Assembly: GCF_947623445.1 (NCBI RefSeq)
Contig: NC_135240.1
Location: 7,130,001-7,194,000 of the forward strand
DNA: 64,000 nt
Reading direction: 5' to 3'
Origin: Clavelina lepadiformis
Lineage: Eukaryota > Chordata > Ascidiacea > Aplousobranchia > Clavelinidae
In this document: piece after piece, positions 1 to 12,000 of the stretch
Numbering within the stretch: the first letter of the stretch is position 1
How the letters are laid out: each line of letters begins with the position of its first letter
Notes under the pieces: model-generated
Databases searched by the model: none
Seen by the model: the letters and a program-made list of their open reading frames with translations, nothing else
Told to the model about the DNA's origin: nothing
Position numbers and translations under genes: made by a program

Positions 1-3000
1 TATTGCAAATTCTTGTGGCGTACAAAAGAAGAGCTGTTTATTTCACGAATCGGATTGTTATCCAGTACCAACGCAGTCAAATGTGGTAATGACGCAGTAA
101 CGGCATCCGGAACTTGAGTAAACGAACAGTCGTTGAGCACTAAAGTGGTAACGTTGGTCATTCTCGTTAGTAGAGATGATTGTGATATCTTACTGAGCTC
201 AGTAAAGGCCAGGTCTAATGTTTTTAAGCTCGGCAAATAAGTTGTTGGTAGCTGAAATGACGCGTTGTATTCTAGACTTCTTATTGGGTTTTTACCCAAA
301 TACAACGTGTCCAATTTTTTAAGTGGCGATAACACTTTTATGGGAAATATCTCAAGGTCGTTTTCTGTCAGGTCCATTGACGATAACAAACTTGAGTAGT
401 TTGATAGAAAGAAAGCGTCGTCGGATATGTTTGAAATGTAGTTGTTTTTCAAACGTAAAGTCCGCAGGTTAGTAAGACCGGCAAAGGCAAAGGGGCCAAT
501 AGTAGGAATATATCCTGATTCCATTTTCAGATAAGAAATTGAATTAGAGAAAAGAAAAAACGACTCCAATAAATCGACTCTCATACCATTTACTTCAAGA
601 TTGCAAAGAAGAGGAAGATCGTTCAACAGGAGAGGGTTAAGAGTTACGTACGGATTATTTCCCATGTATAGAGTGTCTAGTTGCTGAAGCGGCGCCATGG
701 TCGCAGGCGCAATGATACCAATGCTGTTATGACTAAGTACCAGCCGCTGTAAACGCGTTAGCTCATCGAAAACGTTTTCCTTAAGTTCGTGAATATTATT
801 GTTGGAAAGGTCGAGAAGAAGAAGATTATAGAGCTCTTTAAAGATATTTTCGTCTAATTCCTGGATCCAATTCGAATCCAACCGCAAACTCTCGAGGTCA
901 GTTAAGTTCTGGAAAAGGACCGACGGTAGAAATTGTATGTTGTTTCCATGAAGATCGAGTTCTTTCAGCTCGTGCAGCTCGTGCAACGTCGCATTCTAAA
1001 ACATTTATTGAGAAGCGTTCAAGCCTTGTGACTGTCGATAATTTTCGTATAATCTACAAACACCAATTGTTTTGTTAACCAAACCTCAATGTTGGCAATG
1101 CCATTATTTGATAGGAAAAGTCTCTGCAACGACATCGTGCGATGGAAATCTGTTGCCTGTAACCCAGTCAGTTGATTGTTGTCCAAAGATAACCAAACGC
1201 TCGTTAGCGGCATATTATCTGGAACCTCGCTCAAATCTTCGTTGCTGCAGTCAACAGTAGTTGCAGCCAGAAACGTCTCGACAATATCAATACTCCCGCC
1301 AATGTGATTCCTAAAGATGAAGACGTGTAAATGCGGACATAAATTCGTAACAACTGCAGCTATGACATTTCATTTACATGGAACACTTTGAATCTCATTT
1401 TTTATTTCTTCACGTATAACTGTGAATGTTTAGGTTGTCAACGTTACTTACATTTGAGTTTGTTGATAGCATAAGCACATCTCAGGGCAGTCTTGCTCAT
1501 CACATGTCAGAGAGCTATCTGGAAGATTAGTGATTTGTTGCCCTCTCAAGTTTCGCGGCGTATAACAGGTTGGATCATCGGTTGAGTTTATCTGCTGGTA
1601 TTGGTCGGACGACAGCCAGGATTGGAATCCTGTGGTGTTACAATCGCATATCCAGCGATTTCCGCCCAGCTTAAACACTTCCAAGTTCTTGTCTGCAGGT
1701 CATTTCAAAAATAGATCCTTGTTATTCATTGTCAGGCCTAAATTTTCGTTTATATATAAAGTTTGATTCAAGGATATGTGTCAGCATAAAATGCAAACTG
1801 TACCCACCCGATATCCAGTCTGGATACGCCCTTTCAAGCCGGTTATTGGAAATGTCAAGAACTTTTAAACGGCTCAGTCCAGAAAATGCGCTTGCTGAAA
1901 GATACCGAAGCGAGCCTTCGTTTACGGACAAACTGAGTAGATTGCTGAGCCCTGCGAAAGCGTCGTCATCAATCTTGACCAAGTCAGAACTCTCACTTAT
2001 CGTTAAGTGCTTCAAAGAAGGAGTGACGGGGAAGGACGTTGCAGTTAAACTGAAGTTGAAAACAATTTCATTGACTTTGAAATGTTGTTTATGTCTTGAT
2101 CTGACTTGCTATAATTACATTAAAGATTAGGCCAATGGAATGAACATACAACAAATCACATATTAGTAACCACAACTACGTTTTTTATGGTGTTTACATC
2201 ATGCAGTTAAAAGATAAAAGTAAGCTACTTGGTAATAAGATTTCCGTTGAAATGCAATGTTTCCAAGCTGGTAAGATGCCTAATCGCGGCTTTTGGTAAA
2301 GCTGTAAATTTCGAATCGGACAGCACAAGAATCTTCAAAGATGCAAGGTCCTGGAAGAAAGAGTCTTCATCAATGCCTTGTAGTAAAGTGTGACTCAGCG
2401 AAAGATATTCCAGCTTGCTGAGAAAAGTGATGTTTTTCAGGAAAGGAGAATTTGTTATTTGGATTATGGAGAGATAGTCAGCGTAAAGAGTTTTCAGGCT
2501 GTTGCTGACTGGAATTAACTGGGCGTAAGGAAACCGGAACAGGTTGTTTTGGGACAGATCTAGATGAAGAAGTTTTTCTAATCCACTAAAAGCTTCCAGT
2601 TCAATCCATTGGATTTTGTTGCCTTTAATATCTAAAGTTAAAAGTTGTGGAGTGTTTTGGAAAGTTAAATTTTCCAGCTTTTGTAAGAAACAGAAAGAAG
2701 CATTAAAAGTTTCCAACGCTGGAAAATCAAGTTGTGTAAGATAACTTGTACGTTGATGTCCAGTAAATGACAGAGTACGAAGAGAAACCCGTGCATCTCC
2801 GAACTCCTGAGCCTCGGGAAACTCAGAGAAGAAGTTTAGGTCGAGATAAAGTTCTTCAAGTGAACTTAAACCGTCCAATGTACTTCCGTCTGGATTTAAA
2901 CTATTAAGGATATTCGTTTTTAAGTTCAACACCTTCAGGTTGGTTAAATCAGCAAACGACTTGTCTTCTATCGACCGAATGGCCGTTTCCACAAGATGCA

Positions 3001-3731
3001 GCTCTTCCAGCTGTGGTAGAGAACCAAACATCGTGGATTTCACGTCACCAATGGCGTTTTTGGTGAGTGTCAAGACTTTTAGAGTTGAGCTTACGCCTTT
3101 TGTTAGATTGGCTGACCAAGAGGAAATCATATTGTCGCTCAGGTCTATTATTTGTAGGGAAGGCAAGTTAGAGAAGCTTTCATGGTGAATGTCAGAGATT
3201 TGGTTATCGTCCAAATACAAAGCTTGTAAGGATGGATAAAAATGGAGGTCGCTTTCTTTGATTTTTGTAATTTTATTTGAACTGAGACGAAGGATGGCGA
3301 CATCTTGGGGCAAATAAAACGGGATTTCGTTAAGTTCGAGGTCCGAGCAGTCAACCAATCCGGTGCTCCAATCGCAGAAACATATCCCAAGACATTTTTT
3401 CAAACCTGTTTTGAAACCGAATATAAGCTTACTCTTGTAGTGATAAAGCAACGCTATACTATAGGTACTTTTTACTTAGAATGAAATCTATAGGTCATAG
3501 CATTGAAATTTCAACTTATCTACACATTATGTTATTTTAAAATTCCCAAGGCGTGCTTTCAACTTAAAAGCAAACGACTTTGTAAAAGCTTCAGCTACAA
3601 CTAAGCATAATAACAAAAAGGATAGAGATACGCGACTAACCTTTTGAGCTAGGTTGTGGTGTGCAATGCGCTCCAATGTTAGAAAAAATCACAGCAGCGA
3701 CGTATAACGGAAACAGAAAGTTACTGCACAT
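1..3731 (-). CDS. Large secreted/membrane leucine-rich-repeat protein, 5' part (3' end beyond the left edge)
   Basis: Exons, 5' to 3' on the minus strand: 3731-3641, 3405-2229, 2049-1808, 1692-1452, 1310-1085, 995-1 (still open at the edge). All joins have GT/AG signals and matching phase, giving about 990 residues. Exon 1 starts with an ATG and encodes a classic signal peptide (MCSNFLFPLYVAAVIF), which fixes the start. Exon 2 opens with an LRRNT cysteine cap (CLGICFCDW...VDC...IP) followed by about 17 LRRs. Exon 4 holds an LRRCT cap (NRWICDCNT...C...C) directly followed by a second LRRNT (CPEMCLC, completed in exon 5 by VDCSNEDLSEVP). A second LRR solenoid of at least 13 repeats fills exons 5-6. 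Two capped solenoids in tandem are known from Toll-, Slit- and chaoptin-like proteins. No TIR, EGF or membrane segment is visible in this part, so the exact family is undecided. It is probably extracellular and adhesive or receptor-like. Confidence 0.88.
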
Positions 3732-5284
3732 TACTATTGTTTCTGGAAAGAATTGGATTTGGTATCCAATTGAATTCTATACTTTTTTATTAAATCTGTG
3801 TCTGCCATATAACAGGTAACTTCAATTTAAACGTAAAGAAACAAACACACACTCTTTATTTTCTTTGTTAGATATTCTTCTTTTTATACAATTAAAATAA
3901 AACCGTTTTGTCCTTGCATCCAATATAACGATTTTCACTTTTCGTCACTTCCAGCTATACCTATAATCACAGTTCCGCAAATAAGCTGACCAAGCTGTGC
4001 CAAATTAATAAGTTATGATTAGGGCAATTTATCAGCTGAACTGTTGACTTTGCAATCATTGCTCATTCGCAAAACTATTTTCAAACAAAGGTGCAGTAGC
4101 TCCTACAGTCGTGATGACGTCATTCACATTTTTCCTAAAATGGATTACATATTATATATATCAATCCAGCTTTCAGTATAATTTGCATGAGAACTGTTTT
4201 TAAAAGTAAGTAAATAAGCAACTAGCAATTTTCAAAGCAGTGGTATTTCTAAACTGTTTATTTATGCATTATGTTCCAGCAATTATATCATGCTCAAACC
4301 AACTAATAATAGCCCAAACGGGCTAATTGAGACTGCGTTATTTGTCATAAAGGTTAATGAATAATACTTTGAACAAACAAATTTTTGGCTATCAATACAC
4401 AAGAATTCTGTATAATTTCCATAAATATATCAAGCAGCAAAACATATATTTTTGTTTCGTCCAACTTGTTGGTAATTGCGAGGCATTCAATGGAAACCTG
4501 TCTGTATACATATATGTATTTATGGTATACGGTTTCACTGGGCTATACATCATAAGCTTAGGTAGTAGATATTATTTCAACATTAACATTGTCTTAACTT
4601 GTTATGTTAGTTTCTATATCAGACTTTATGGGCTGGCAAAACAACTTTTCTGGTCTGCTATCTTGTTTTGTGAGTTGTGGATATTTTTGTTTAGATGATG
4701 TTTATGTTAGATTGCGCCATTGCCCGCCATGTGCTGTAAGGACATGGAGCAAACGTAAGTCGATCGTTGCACAAAACTGGAATATCAGTAGCGTATATCG
4801 AAGGAAGAAGTTGCCTTTGCTATTACATTTTTAAAGTTTAATAAAGTAACCTTGAAGCTTTTCTACAACGGTCTTAACAATGTAATATGGTGCTATTTCC
4901 AATGATGCTAGGCTACTTAACAAGCTAGCCTAACTTTATAGTCGGTTATTTGTTATTTTTTGTACCGACAGTCCGGTATAAAATTAGGATTTTATTGGTT
5001 ATTAACTTATTATGCTTTCAAAAGGATACCAATCAGGAATTACTTGCGTAAGTCTTAACAGTAATTAGTTTTTTTAAGCAATGATTCCCGTAATGTGCTA
5101 GGCTATGAGCTATAGCAGAATGATTTGGCCACTATAGGCTATTTCACCGAAAAAAAGTCATAGCCTAGCCTACATTCGACGTGTAGCTTAGCCTAAAGCT
5201 GTGTTTAAAATTTTGTTAACCTAAATTAAATATTTTAAACTTTAATTAAACTCTAACTATGTTATAACTACTCGCATACCCATA
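3732..5284. other. Gene-free stretch upstream of the LRR gene
   Basis: This is AT-rich upstream sequence, presumably including the LRR gene promoter. I see no clear TATA box or coding exon. An open frame at 4357-4698 is low-complexity, hydrophobic and AT-driven, with no recognisable family. Between about 4900 and 5210 the short words GGCTA and TAGCC recur many times in both orientations. Confidence 0.5.
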
Positions 5285-5479
5285 AGCCCGACCGGAAACA
5301 ATAACATTTTTTGACGAGAAATTGTGCGTGCCAAGACGCAAATTTTGATGGTGTGCAATGAATAATCAATTCTTTGTTTATTCATTATAAATCCGCTTGA
5401 AGATGAGAAAATGTGGTGTTGAAGTTGGTAAACCTGAAGCGTGCAGGTGCCAGACTTTTCATTATGGGCCATAAGACTG
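5285..5479 (+). repeat. Dispersed repeat family A, copy 1
   Basis: This matches, by eye, copies at about 7058-7262 and 7965-8200 in the same orientation, and about 17560-17690 and 17795-17995 reversed. Shared words in order are a GAGAAATTGTG-type block, CTTTGTTTATT, an ATTATAAAT block, and a right end like CATTATGGGCCATAAG. No pol III boxes, coding frame or clear terminal inverted repeat were recognised, so the class is unknown. Confidence 0.6.
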
Positions 5480-5483
5480 ACTA

Positions 5484-5509
5484 GGGTCTATCGGCGGTAT
5501 TGCGGCCAC
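5484..5509 (+). repeat. Left terminal inverted repeat of the 1.56 kb element
   Basis: 26 bp, starting GGGTCTATCGGCGG. It pairs with 7015-7040 with three mismatches. Confidence 0.8.
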
Positions 5510-7014
5510 ATTTTTTCTTTGCGATTTAAATCTCATGTTAAATACGTTTGCCTGGGGCTAGCGAAAAAATTTTTTCGCCATATTGTGCAGAATTTAATCT
5601 ACTTTTTTACTATAATTTTATATTATTTTCTGTTGATGCAAAAACGAAGCAAAACGGTTTCTTCCAAGACTACTTTTTCCGGGTAATTGCGGACACTCCT
5701 TGCAAATGCGGCCACACATCTCCATAAATGCGTCCGCATTTCCCTGCTTTTGCGGACGTATTTTTATGAAAAATTTAGCCTTTTACAGTATTGCCGTTTG
5801 TTGTGTGAAAGACTGAAGAAGAACATTGGAGTTACAAGCAATGCAAAATAAATTGTTTTTATTCATTGATTCATCGAATGACTGTATAATAAATATATGT
5901 ATGTATAAATATTGTAAGAATAAGGGAGAAGAATATTCAGGTAACTTGGTTGGTGTAAAACGATGTGCAACCACTACGATTCGATTTTACTTTTGCGTTT
6001 ATATAATGGACGGGCCAAGTTTTAAACGTTTTTAGTATACCTCGCATATCCTATAAGCGTAACTTAACCGTAACGATTATCGTATGTTTACAGTGTAATG
6101 CAAAATAAAAAGTGAGTCATTACGCTTAGCCTGCATCGAGTACAAGAAAAATTCCAAAGGAATAAGGCGGCAAGCTTATACTCGTGTACATGTTAAAACT
6201 TCATGGTACAACATGTTTTCTGATAATTAATGTATTTGTTTATTTCATGCGACAAGAAACAATTCAAGAAAATACCACTTGAGAGTCGATGCTAATAAAA
6301 AAAGAACCGAAAAATTTTATCAGCACCATTTTCACAACAATACCACTGCACGTTTTCAATTTCATTCACCTCGATATTGAGGTTGGTGCATTTGGTGTGA
6401 TCCCAGAAATCACAAGCTACCCATGACGGTTCAACCGGACCTCTTTTCCACTTTAGCAAATAGCTGAAAGAGCTGCATTTAGCGTTACTTGATCGTAAGA
6501 GTTCCTTGATTTCTTACTTGGTAACTCCATATTGCGCAAGTAGACCAAAGCAAGCAAATAATGACGTGCAAACAAAGCATTTGATAAACGAGAATGACCA
6601 CATTATGCTGTCCGCATTTAGGGGGTTGTTTTGTAATTGTGATGAAACACAGAAAAATAAAAAAAAACATTGAAAAAATACACATAGACACCTAAAATTT
6701 TGTACATACACAGAAGAAGGATACAGTTACTCGTGTGCGAAAAAAGAATGAAAAAAGAGCAACATTTGCGGGAGTAACAGCAGTTTAGCTTGCAGAGTGA
6801 AAACATTTCTTTTGCTGTTTTTCATATCGTTCTGGTCATAGTTTGAGATAGTCACGTTCGAAGGGTAATAACAAACGTTTTACTTGGATTAACTCCCTGA
6901 AATTTGCTGGAGTTGTTTATTAGGAATATTAGATGAGGCTAATTAAAAAAAATTATTTTCGTTGTAAAATATTTCAGTAATTTCAGAAACAATTTTACCG
7001 GCCGCAAAAGCGCC

Positions 7015-7040
7015 GTGGCCGCAATAGCGCCGATTGACAC
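7015..7040 (-). repeat. Right terminal inverted repeat of the 1.56 kb element
   Basis: On the minus strand it reads GTGTCAATCGGCGC and ends TTGCGGCCAC, matching the left terminus. It is followed by TAG at 7041-7043. Confidence 0.8.
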
Positions 7041-7057
7041 TAGAAAGTATGACTGTG

Positions 7058-7262
7058 TTCATCAAGAAATTGTTCATGCAAAGAAATTTTGGTGTTATGA
7101 CATGCAATGAAGCCCCAAGTCTGTATTTATTATAAATTGGCCTTCAATCAACCAGCTTTACTTTGTTTATTATAAATTGGCGTGAACATGAAAAGTTTGG
7201 CATAAACGTTAATGGCTATCATGTGTGCAGCTGCCACACTTCCCACTATGGCCCATAAGCAT
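7058..7262 (+). repeat. Dispersed repeat family A, copy 2
   Basis: It starts with AAGAAATTGTTCATGC and contains two copies of TTATTATAAATTGG and the word CAACCAGCTTTAC. It ends with CACTATGGCCCATAAGC, the counterpart of the end of copy 1. The inner duplication makes it longer than copy 1. Confidence 0.6.
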
Positions 7263-8577
7263 ATGATAGCATTTTCCTAGCCTCACCATCTATTCTTATC
7301 AAAGGGTTGCTTTACCTATACCTCGGTAAAATAGTCACTTTGAAGTTACGTACTAAATAGACCAGGGTGCATTTTGTGCGATGCGTACGCTGATGGTCAG
7401 TCAACGTACATTTCGAATATGCCAACTGCGATTTCTGAGAAAACGAGACATTGTGCTCTTTTTTTGTCTAAACAAAATAAAAATGGATGAGCAAAGTGAA
7501 TTTGCCAGTTGACATGGTTTTGCCAAGACGTGACTTGACTCCATGTCATGCCGAGGTTAAACCGAGTTTGAGCCTAACCGTAGTTCACATCGAAGATCTA
7601 CGCAGTAGCTCACATGAAGTGCACCTTGGATTATAACCAGAGTAGAACGGGCAAACTTAATCTGCCGACTTCAAAATATTTTACCACGTTAAAAAGTAAG
7701 ATATACCAAAATCTGCTGGCGTAAAAATTGCGCTTCGTTTTGTGCTGTAGATCTTAGGCGGAAAGGCCCTAGATTCCAGTCTGGGGTTATAGTATCGTAG
7801 CTTTGGTAGTTGAACTTCTGAACCTACGGTTACTGGTAGCGTACAAGCAGACAGTTGCACGGAACTATAAAGTTTATATTTTTGTTTGGAATTTAGTTGC
7901 CAGCGTGCGAACGCAGACTTACTTTGTCTTGGTAAAATTATAAGCCTATATTTACAAACGGCTGAACGGAAAATCTAAGTTTTTGATAAGAAATTGTGTG
8001 TGTTGAAGCACAGATTATGGCGTGCAGTGAATCTTTTATGTTTGTTTATTTATTATCATTTGTTTAAATCACCAATATTTCCAGTTTTTAACATGAACTA
8101 ATGTAATGATCAAAAAGTGAAGGAAGCTTGATGCACACATACCTTATAGCAGGTGTGTGCCTGTACTGCACTTGTCACTGTGGTCTAAACCATAAGTAAA
8201 TAAGAAACTGACTGTTAGAATCTTGTGAAGCCAGTCTATTGTGTTTGCATACATTGCAAAGAATGCCCTAGCCTAGATCATGTACGGCTCGATATCAAGT
8301 TTTTTCACATTTTCCGCCTCCAATCTTATTCACCAACATTACAAAGACTCAGCACGGATTTTTGCTTTATGCACGGAGTTGTCTTTACATGGTTTCATAA
8401 TTGTTTTTATCCCATGGCTTATCTATGCTTATAAAAGTTTTGCTTGTTTTAAATTTCTAGCATCATGATAGTAGTAATTTTATAAGCGAAGGTGACCCTC
8501 TACCACATTCTACTCATTCATTTCTGAATGATTGCACCGAAAAGAATGTTCACACTGAGGTGTCATCTGAACAAGGG
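7263..8577. other. Spacer between repeat copy 2 and the USPL1 gene
   Basis: Apart from repeat copy 3 (about 7965-8200), I see no gene. A GTAAGT donor at 8578 preceded by AAGGG could close a non-coding first exon of USPL1; its matching acceptor would be at 8975. Confidence 0.4.
7965..8200 (+). repeat. Dispersed repeat family A, copy 3 (diverged)
   Basis: It contains GATAAGAAATTGTGTGTG, the ATGTTTGTTTATTTATTAT block and a right end ACCATAAG, in the same order as copies 1 and 2. The middle is more diverged. Confidence 0.5.
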
Positions 8578-8975
8578 GTAAGTTTTGTCTATTCTCGATT
8601 TATGGGATATTAAATAACCTCTAGCCATGAAAACAGTATGCGGTCATGTCTTCCCTTTACATTGCCCAGTGTACTATTGCCATTGGTATTATTGGTCCTT
8701 GTATGGATGTTTAAACTGTATATTGTGTGAATCTGGACATCAATTAAGTTAGCCTGTGTTTAGCGTTATTATACAGACTTGCAGAGCATTCATCGATTTG
8801 CGTAAACAGTCAAAAAATTCTGCTTTTCAACCTTTTTAAAAAATGCTCCATGTAATGTTATAGTAATGTTGGATATTTTTAGGTGCTCAATTTGGTCCTA
8901 CTGTTAGGATGACCTGCCAATGTTTGTAAGCAAAGACTCATTGTACTGCTCTCATAACCAAATTTTTTCTACCAG

Positions 8976-9092
8976 ACTGTACTGAAAACATTGGCCAAGT
9001 GTGCCCACAAAAAAGCCACTTGTGCGTTACAAATTGATTGAATTTGAGAAAAACTCATTTCTTCGAGCAATTGCCTCAGCGGTTGCAAACAA
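8976..9092 (+). other. Probable 5' UTR part of USPL1 exon 1
   Basis: A polypyrimidine tract and CTACCAG at about 8965-8975 form a good acceptor. With the donor at 8578 it would remove a 398-base 5' UTR intron. This is inferred from splice signals only. Confidence 0.45.
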
Positions 9093-12000
9093 ATGCCGGA
9101 TGACATCTTAACTCCGAGCAGCGCAAACATGGATATGTCAGCGCTTACGTACAGTAGCAATGACATGCTAAGTCCTATTTATGCCGGTCCGGTAAGCCTG
9201 CACTGTAGTTTGTGTTTACACATGAAAAGCATGATTTATGCTTTTAAATAACATTGGTCATGACATCTGCATTGTGGTGTGACAACAAGATGTCCAATGA
9301 AATTTTTTTGACATATGGGTATAGTTGTCAACATGCAAAGCTCTCAATCAGTGTGTTGTTGTCGCAAATATGCAGTATGTAGTAATTATTTTTTTTATTC
9401 AGGCTGCCAGAGTTGTGCCCCCTGTTGGAGAGATGGCCGCTAATTTCACCCAGAGTTCCGGCAACTTTGCGGAAAAGCGTTGGTGCGCAAGATGCAGTAG
9501 ACCTGGAAAACCTGTTAGGCTCAAACTCTGTCAGATCAATTTTGAAGAGGCAATCTATATTTGCACAACACCAAGTGTATGCATTTACAAAACTTTGACA
9601 ATGTATCATTCACGCTGTTTTTTTAAGATGTTTCTGCAGATAGATATATTGTCGTAAATTTCTCCTCAAGTCAGTACTTCTGCCTCCACAGCAGAAAATG
9701 AGCAGTTATTTTTTAAAAGCTGTGGTTTCATAAAATTTCTTTGTTATCGCCAAAGTCAAATCTTAAAAAGGCTGCTTACATATGCTAATAGTTAAATCTG
9801 AATAGTTAAACTGAATTAGGACAATTTCTTCAGACAGTAGTAACTTTTCATTGTTATGATAATTTTAGTCCATTTCATCATTTTAGCTGTAACTACAGCT
9901 TTTTAATAATTTAATCTTTAGCATGAAATGTATATTACATCTAACATTAGCTTGCATTGTTTCAGTGTCAGTTCCCGTTGCTGGAAGACAATTTGGAGTT
10001 CTTTATTGTGCAGAGAAGCCTTTCGCAAATGGTTTCAATGCAGAAACGTAAAAGAAAACCTGACAATCATGCTGCTTCAGATAATTTGAAACGACAACGT
10101 TTGATGTCTATGGGAAGTACTATGCCAAACTTACCAGCAGCCGTAGCAGAAAAAGTTGTTTCTCCTGCTTGCTCTGAAATTATTGAAAGAACATCAGTGG
10201 AGGAAAAAAATCAGCCAACTGCGTTCGTCAATTTATCTGCTGTTGCAAGACCACCTGTCATCACAGGCCTACCGTCAACTACTGCCCAATCACATACCTT
10301 ATTAATTCCTTGTAACCCCAATAGAGAGGCAACTGACCATGCACCAGAATCTCTAGCTGCCGATTCTTGTAACTTTTCACAAAGTGATTTTGGTAACACA
10401 AATCTTGTGAGTTCTTCTCCTGGATCAAAATGTGACTCTGCCAAAATTAAGCCTCATAAAGTTACTACTCCAACCAACTTTAAAGTTTTTATTCCGAAAG
10501 AAACACTTAGCGCAGTTAGAGTTGAAGGAAGTTGTTCTTCCTTGAAATCGTGTGAATTATCCTCTGAAACTTCTACTCAATTGATTGAGACCCGATTTCA
10601 AAAAACTTCCAACCAACCCGAAGAGACAAATCAAGACACATGCATCTCTGCCATAAATGCTGTGAAACTCGAAGAACTGGGTCCGCCTTTAAAATACCAG
10701 GAAATGATTCAGTGGCAAAACGAAAGCAGTTTATGTTGGCTGGACGTTTTATTGCAGTGTATTGTCAACAGCAGCAATGCACGTGCAGCGCTTAACTGTA
10801 GTTGGGGCATACAAGGACGCAAGGATTACCTGTTTCATCGGTAAATATTGCAATAGTGGACACATTACTGGTATTATATATACTAACAGTTTTTTCTTTC
10901 ATTGTAAAGTTTAAATTGAAATTGTGATATTTTGATTAAAATTCGTCATTATTTTGTAGTTTATGCCAAGTTTACGACAATGTCCAATCAAACCACCACA
11001 GCGACACATCACAATCTTCTGGTGATAAGCAAAATAATTCTCGTCACACGGAAGGCTTATTGCTGCAATTTAATCAGGCCAGAGAGTATATTTTTAAAAC
11101 TCTCCAAAAAAGATTTTCATTGGGTCAAGGTTAGCAAGCATCTATCAGCAATAAAGAAACAAACCCTGTTTTTTATTAATTACACTTCTAGTTAGAGATA
11201 AGTTTTCTAATAATGTTATTTTTCTTTTCAGATATTCATGAGAGCGTAGTGGAGATGTTTCCAAACTTGATTCGACTTGATCCAGTTTTAAAGTGTTTGT
11301 TTTCAGTGCAAATGAGGTAACTTACTTGATTGCACACTACTTTTCATGAACAACACTTCAAATGGTATTGAATAGAAACAATAGTATATATACAGTAATT
11401 GTATAAACTCAATTTCAATTTACGCCAAGAAACAAAACTGTGCAGGTGGGAATTTGAGTGCGAAGAATGCCAGCATAGAAGAGTTCATCGTTCTACAACT
11501 ACCATTATCTCGTTTCCATCCGTCACGCCCGACTTTCATCCACTCAATGCAACGTTCTTAAGGCCTTGCTTTAAATGTTTTGCCCAGGACCAGTTGATGA
11601 ATATGGTCATGGAAGTGTAAGTAATATTTTTTATTTGCATATTTTGTAATTGATTATTACGGTAGATTAGACTGTTTTGATAGGAATCACTCTAGATACC
11701 AAAACATTGCTAATTTACTTACTAACTATAAAATAAGTTGTAGCTAATAAGCTAGAGCAACTAAAGTATATATTTAGGTATCAGAATATTGCAAATGTAA
11801 TTAATGCAACTAACGTAATTCAAGTAATAGAAACGATGCAACTATGATAAGCTACATGAGCCATATTGTATTAGCTACATTTTGGCAAAGGGGTCCTATT
11901 AATAGTATAATTGCTTTTCTAGATTCCCTCCTTGCCTGATCATGCATTTTCAGCAAGGGTTGCCACATAATCGCATCAAAGTTCTAGATTTTGGCATACA

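Larger units (their letters stand above)
5484..7040. mobile_element. Non-autonomous DNA transposon with 26-bp terminal inverted repeats
   Basis: The left terminus 5484-5509 (begins GGGTCTATCGGCGG, ends ATTGCGGCCAC) is repeated inverted at 7015-7040 (read on minus: GTGTCAATCGGCGC... ATTGCGGCCAC), 23 of 26 bases identical. Both ends abut TA within a CTAG (5481-5484 and 7040-7043), consistent with a TA or CTAG target duplication. Inside the left end the word TGCGGAC/TGCGGCC recurs (about 5688, 5707, 5730, 5750), and GGCCGC recurs near 7000, as expected for subterminal transposase-binding sites. The 1.56 kb interior has no convincing transposase frame, so it is probably mobilised in trans. The superfamily cannot be assigned by eye. 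Confidence 0.75.

Noticed and set aside
1729-2130. 133-codon plus-strand frame across the LRR gene
   Set aside because: It overlaps phase-consistent LRR exons on the minus strand and has no family features.
4357-4698. 113-codon hydrophobic frame upstream of the LRR gene
   Set aside because: AT-rich low-complexity translation (Tyr, Phe, Ile, Asn), no splice context, no recognisable domain.
7741-7800. tRNA-like look (GATTCCAGTCTGGGG)
   Set aside because: The B-box-like stretch deviates from GGTTCRANTCC, and no matching A box, anticodon arm or acceptor stem could be folded.
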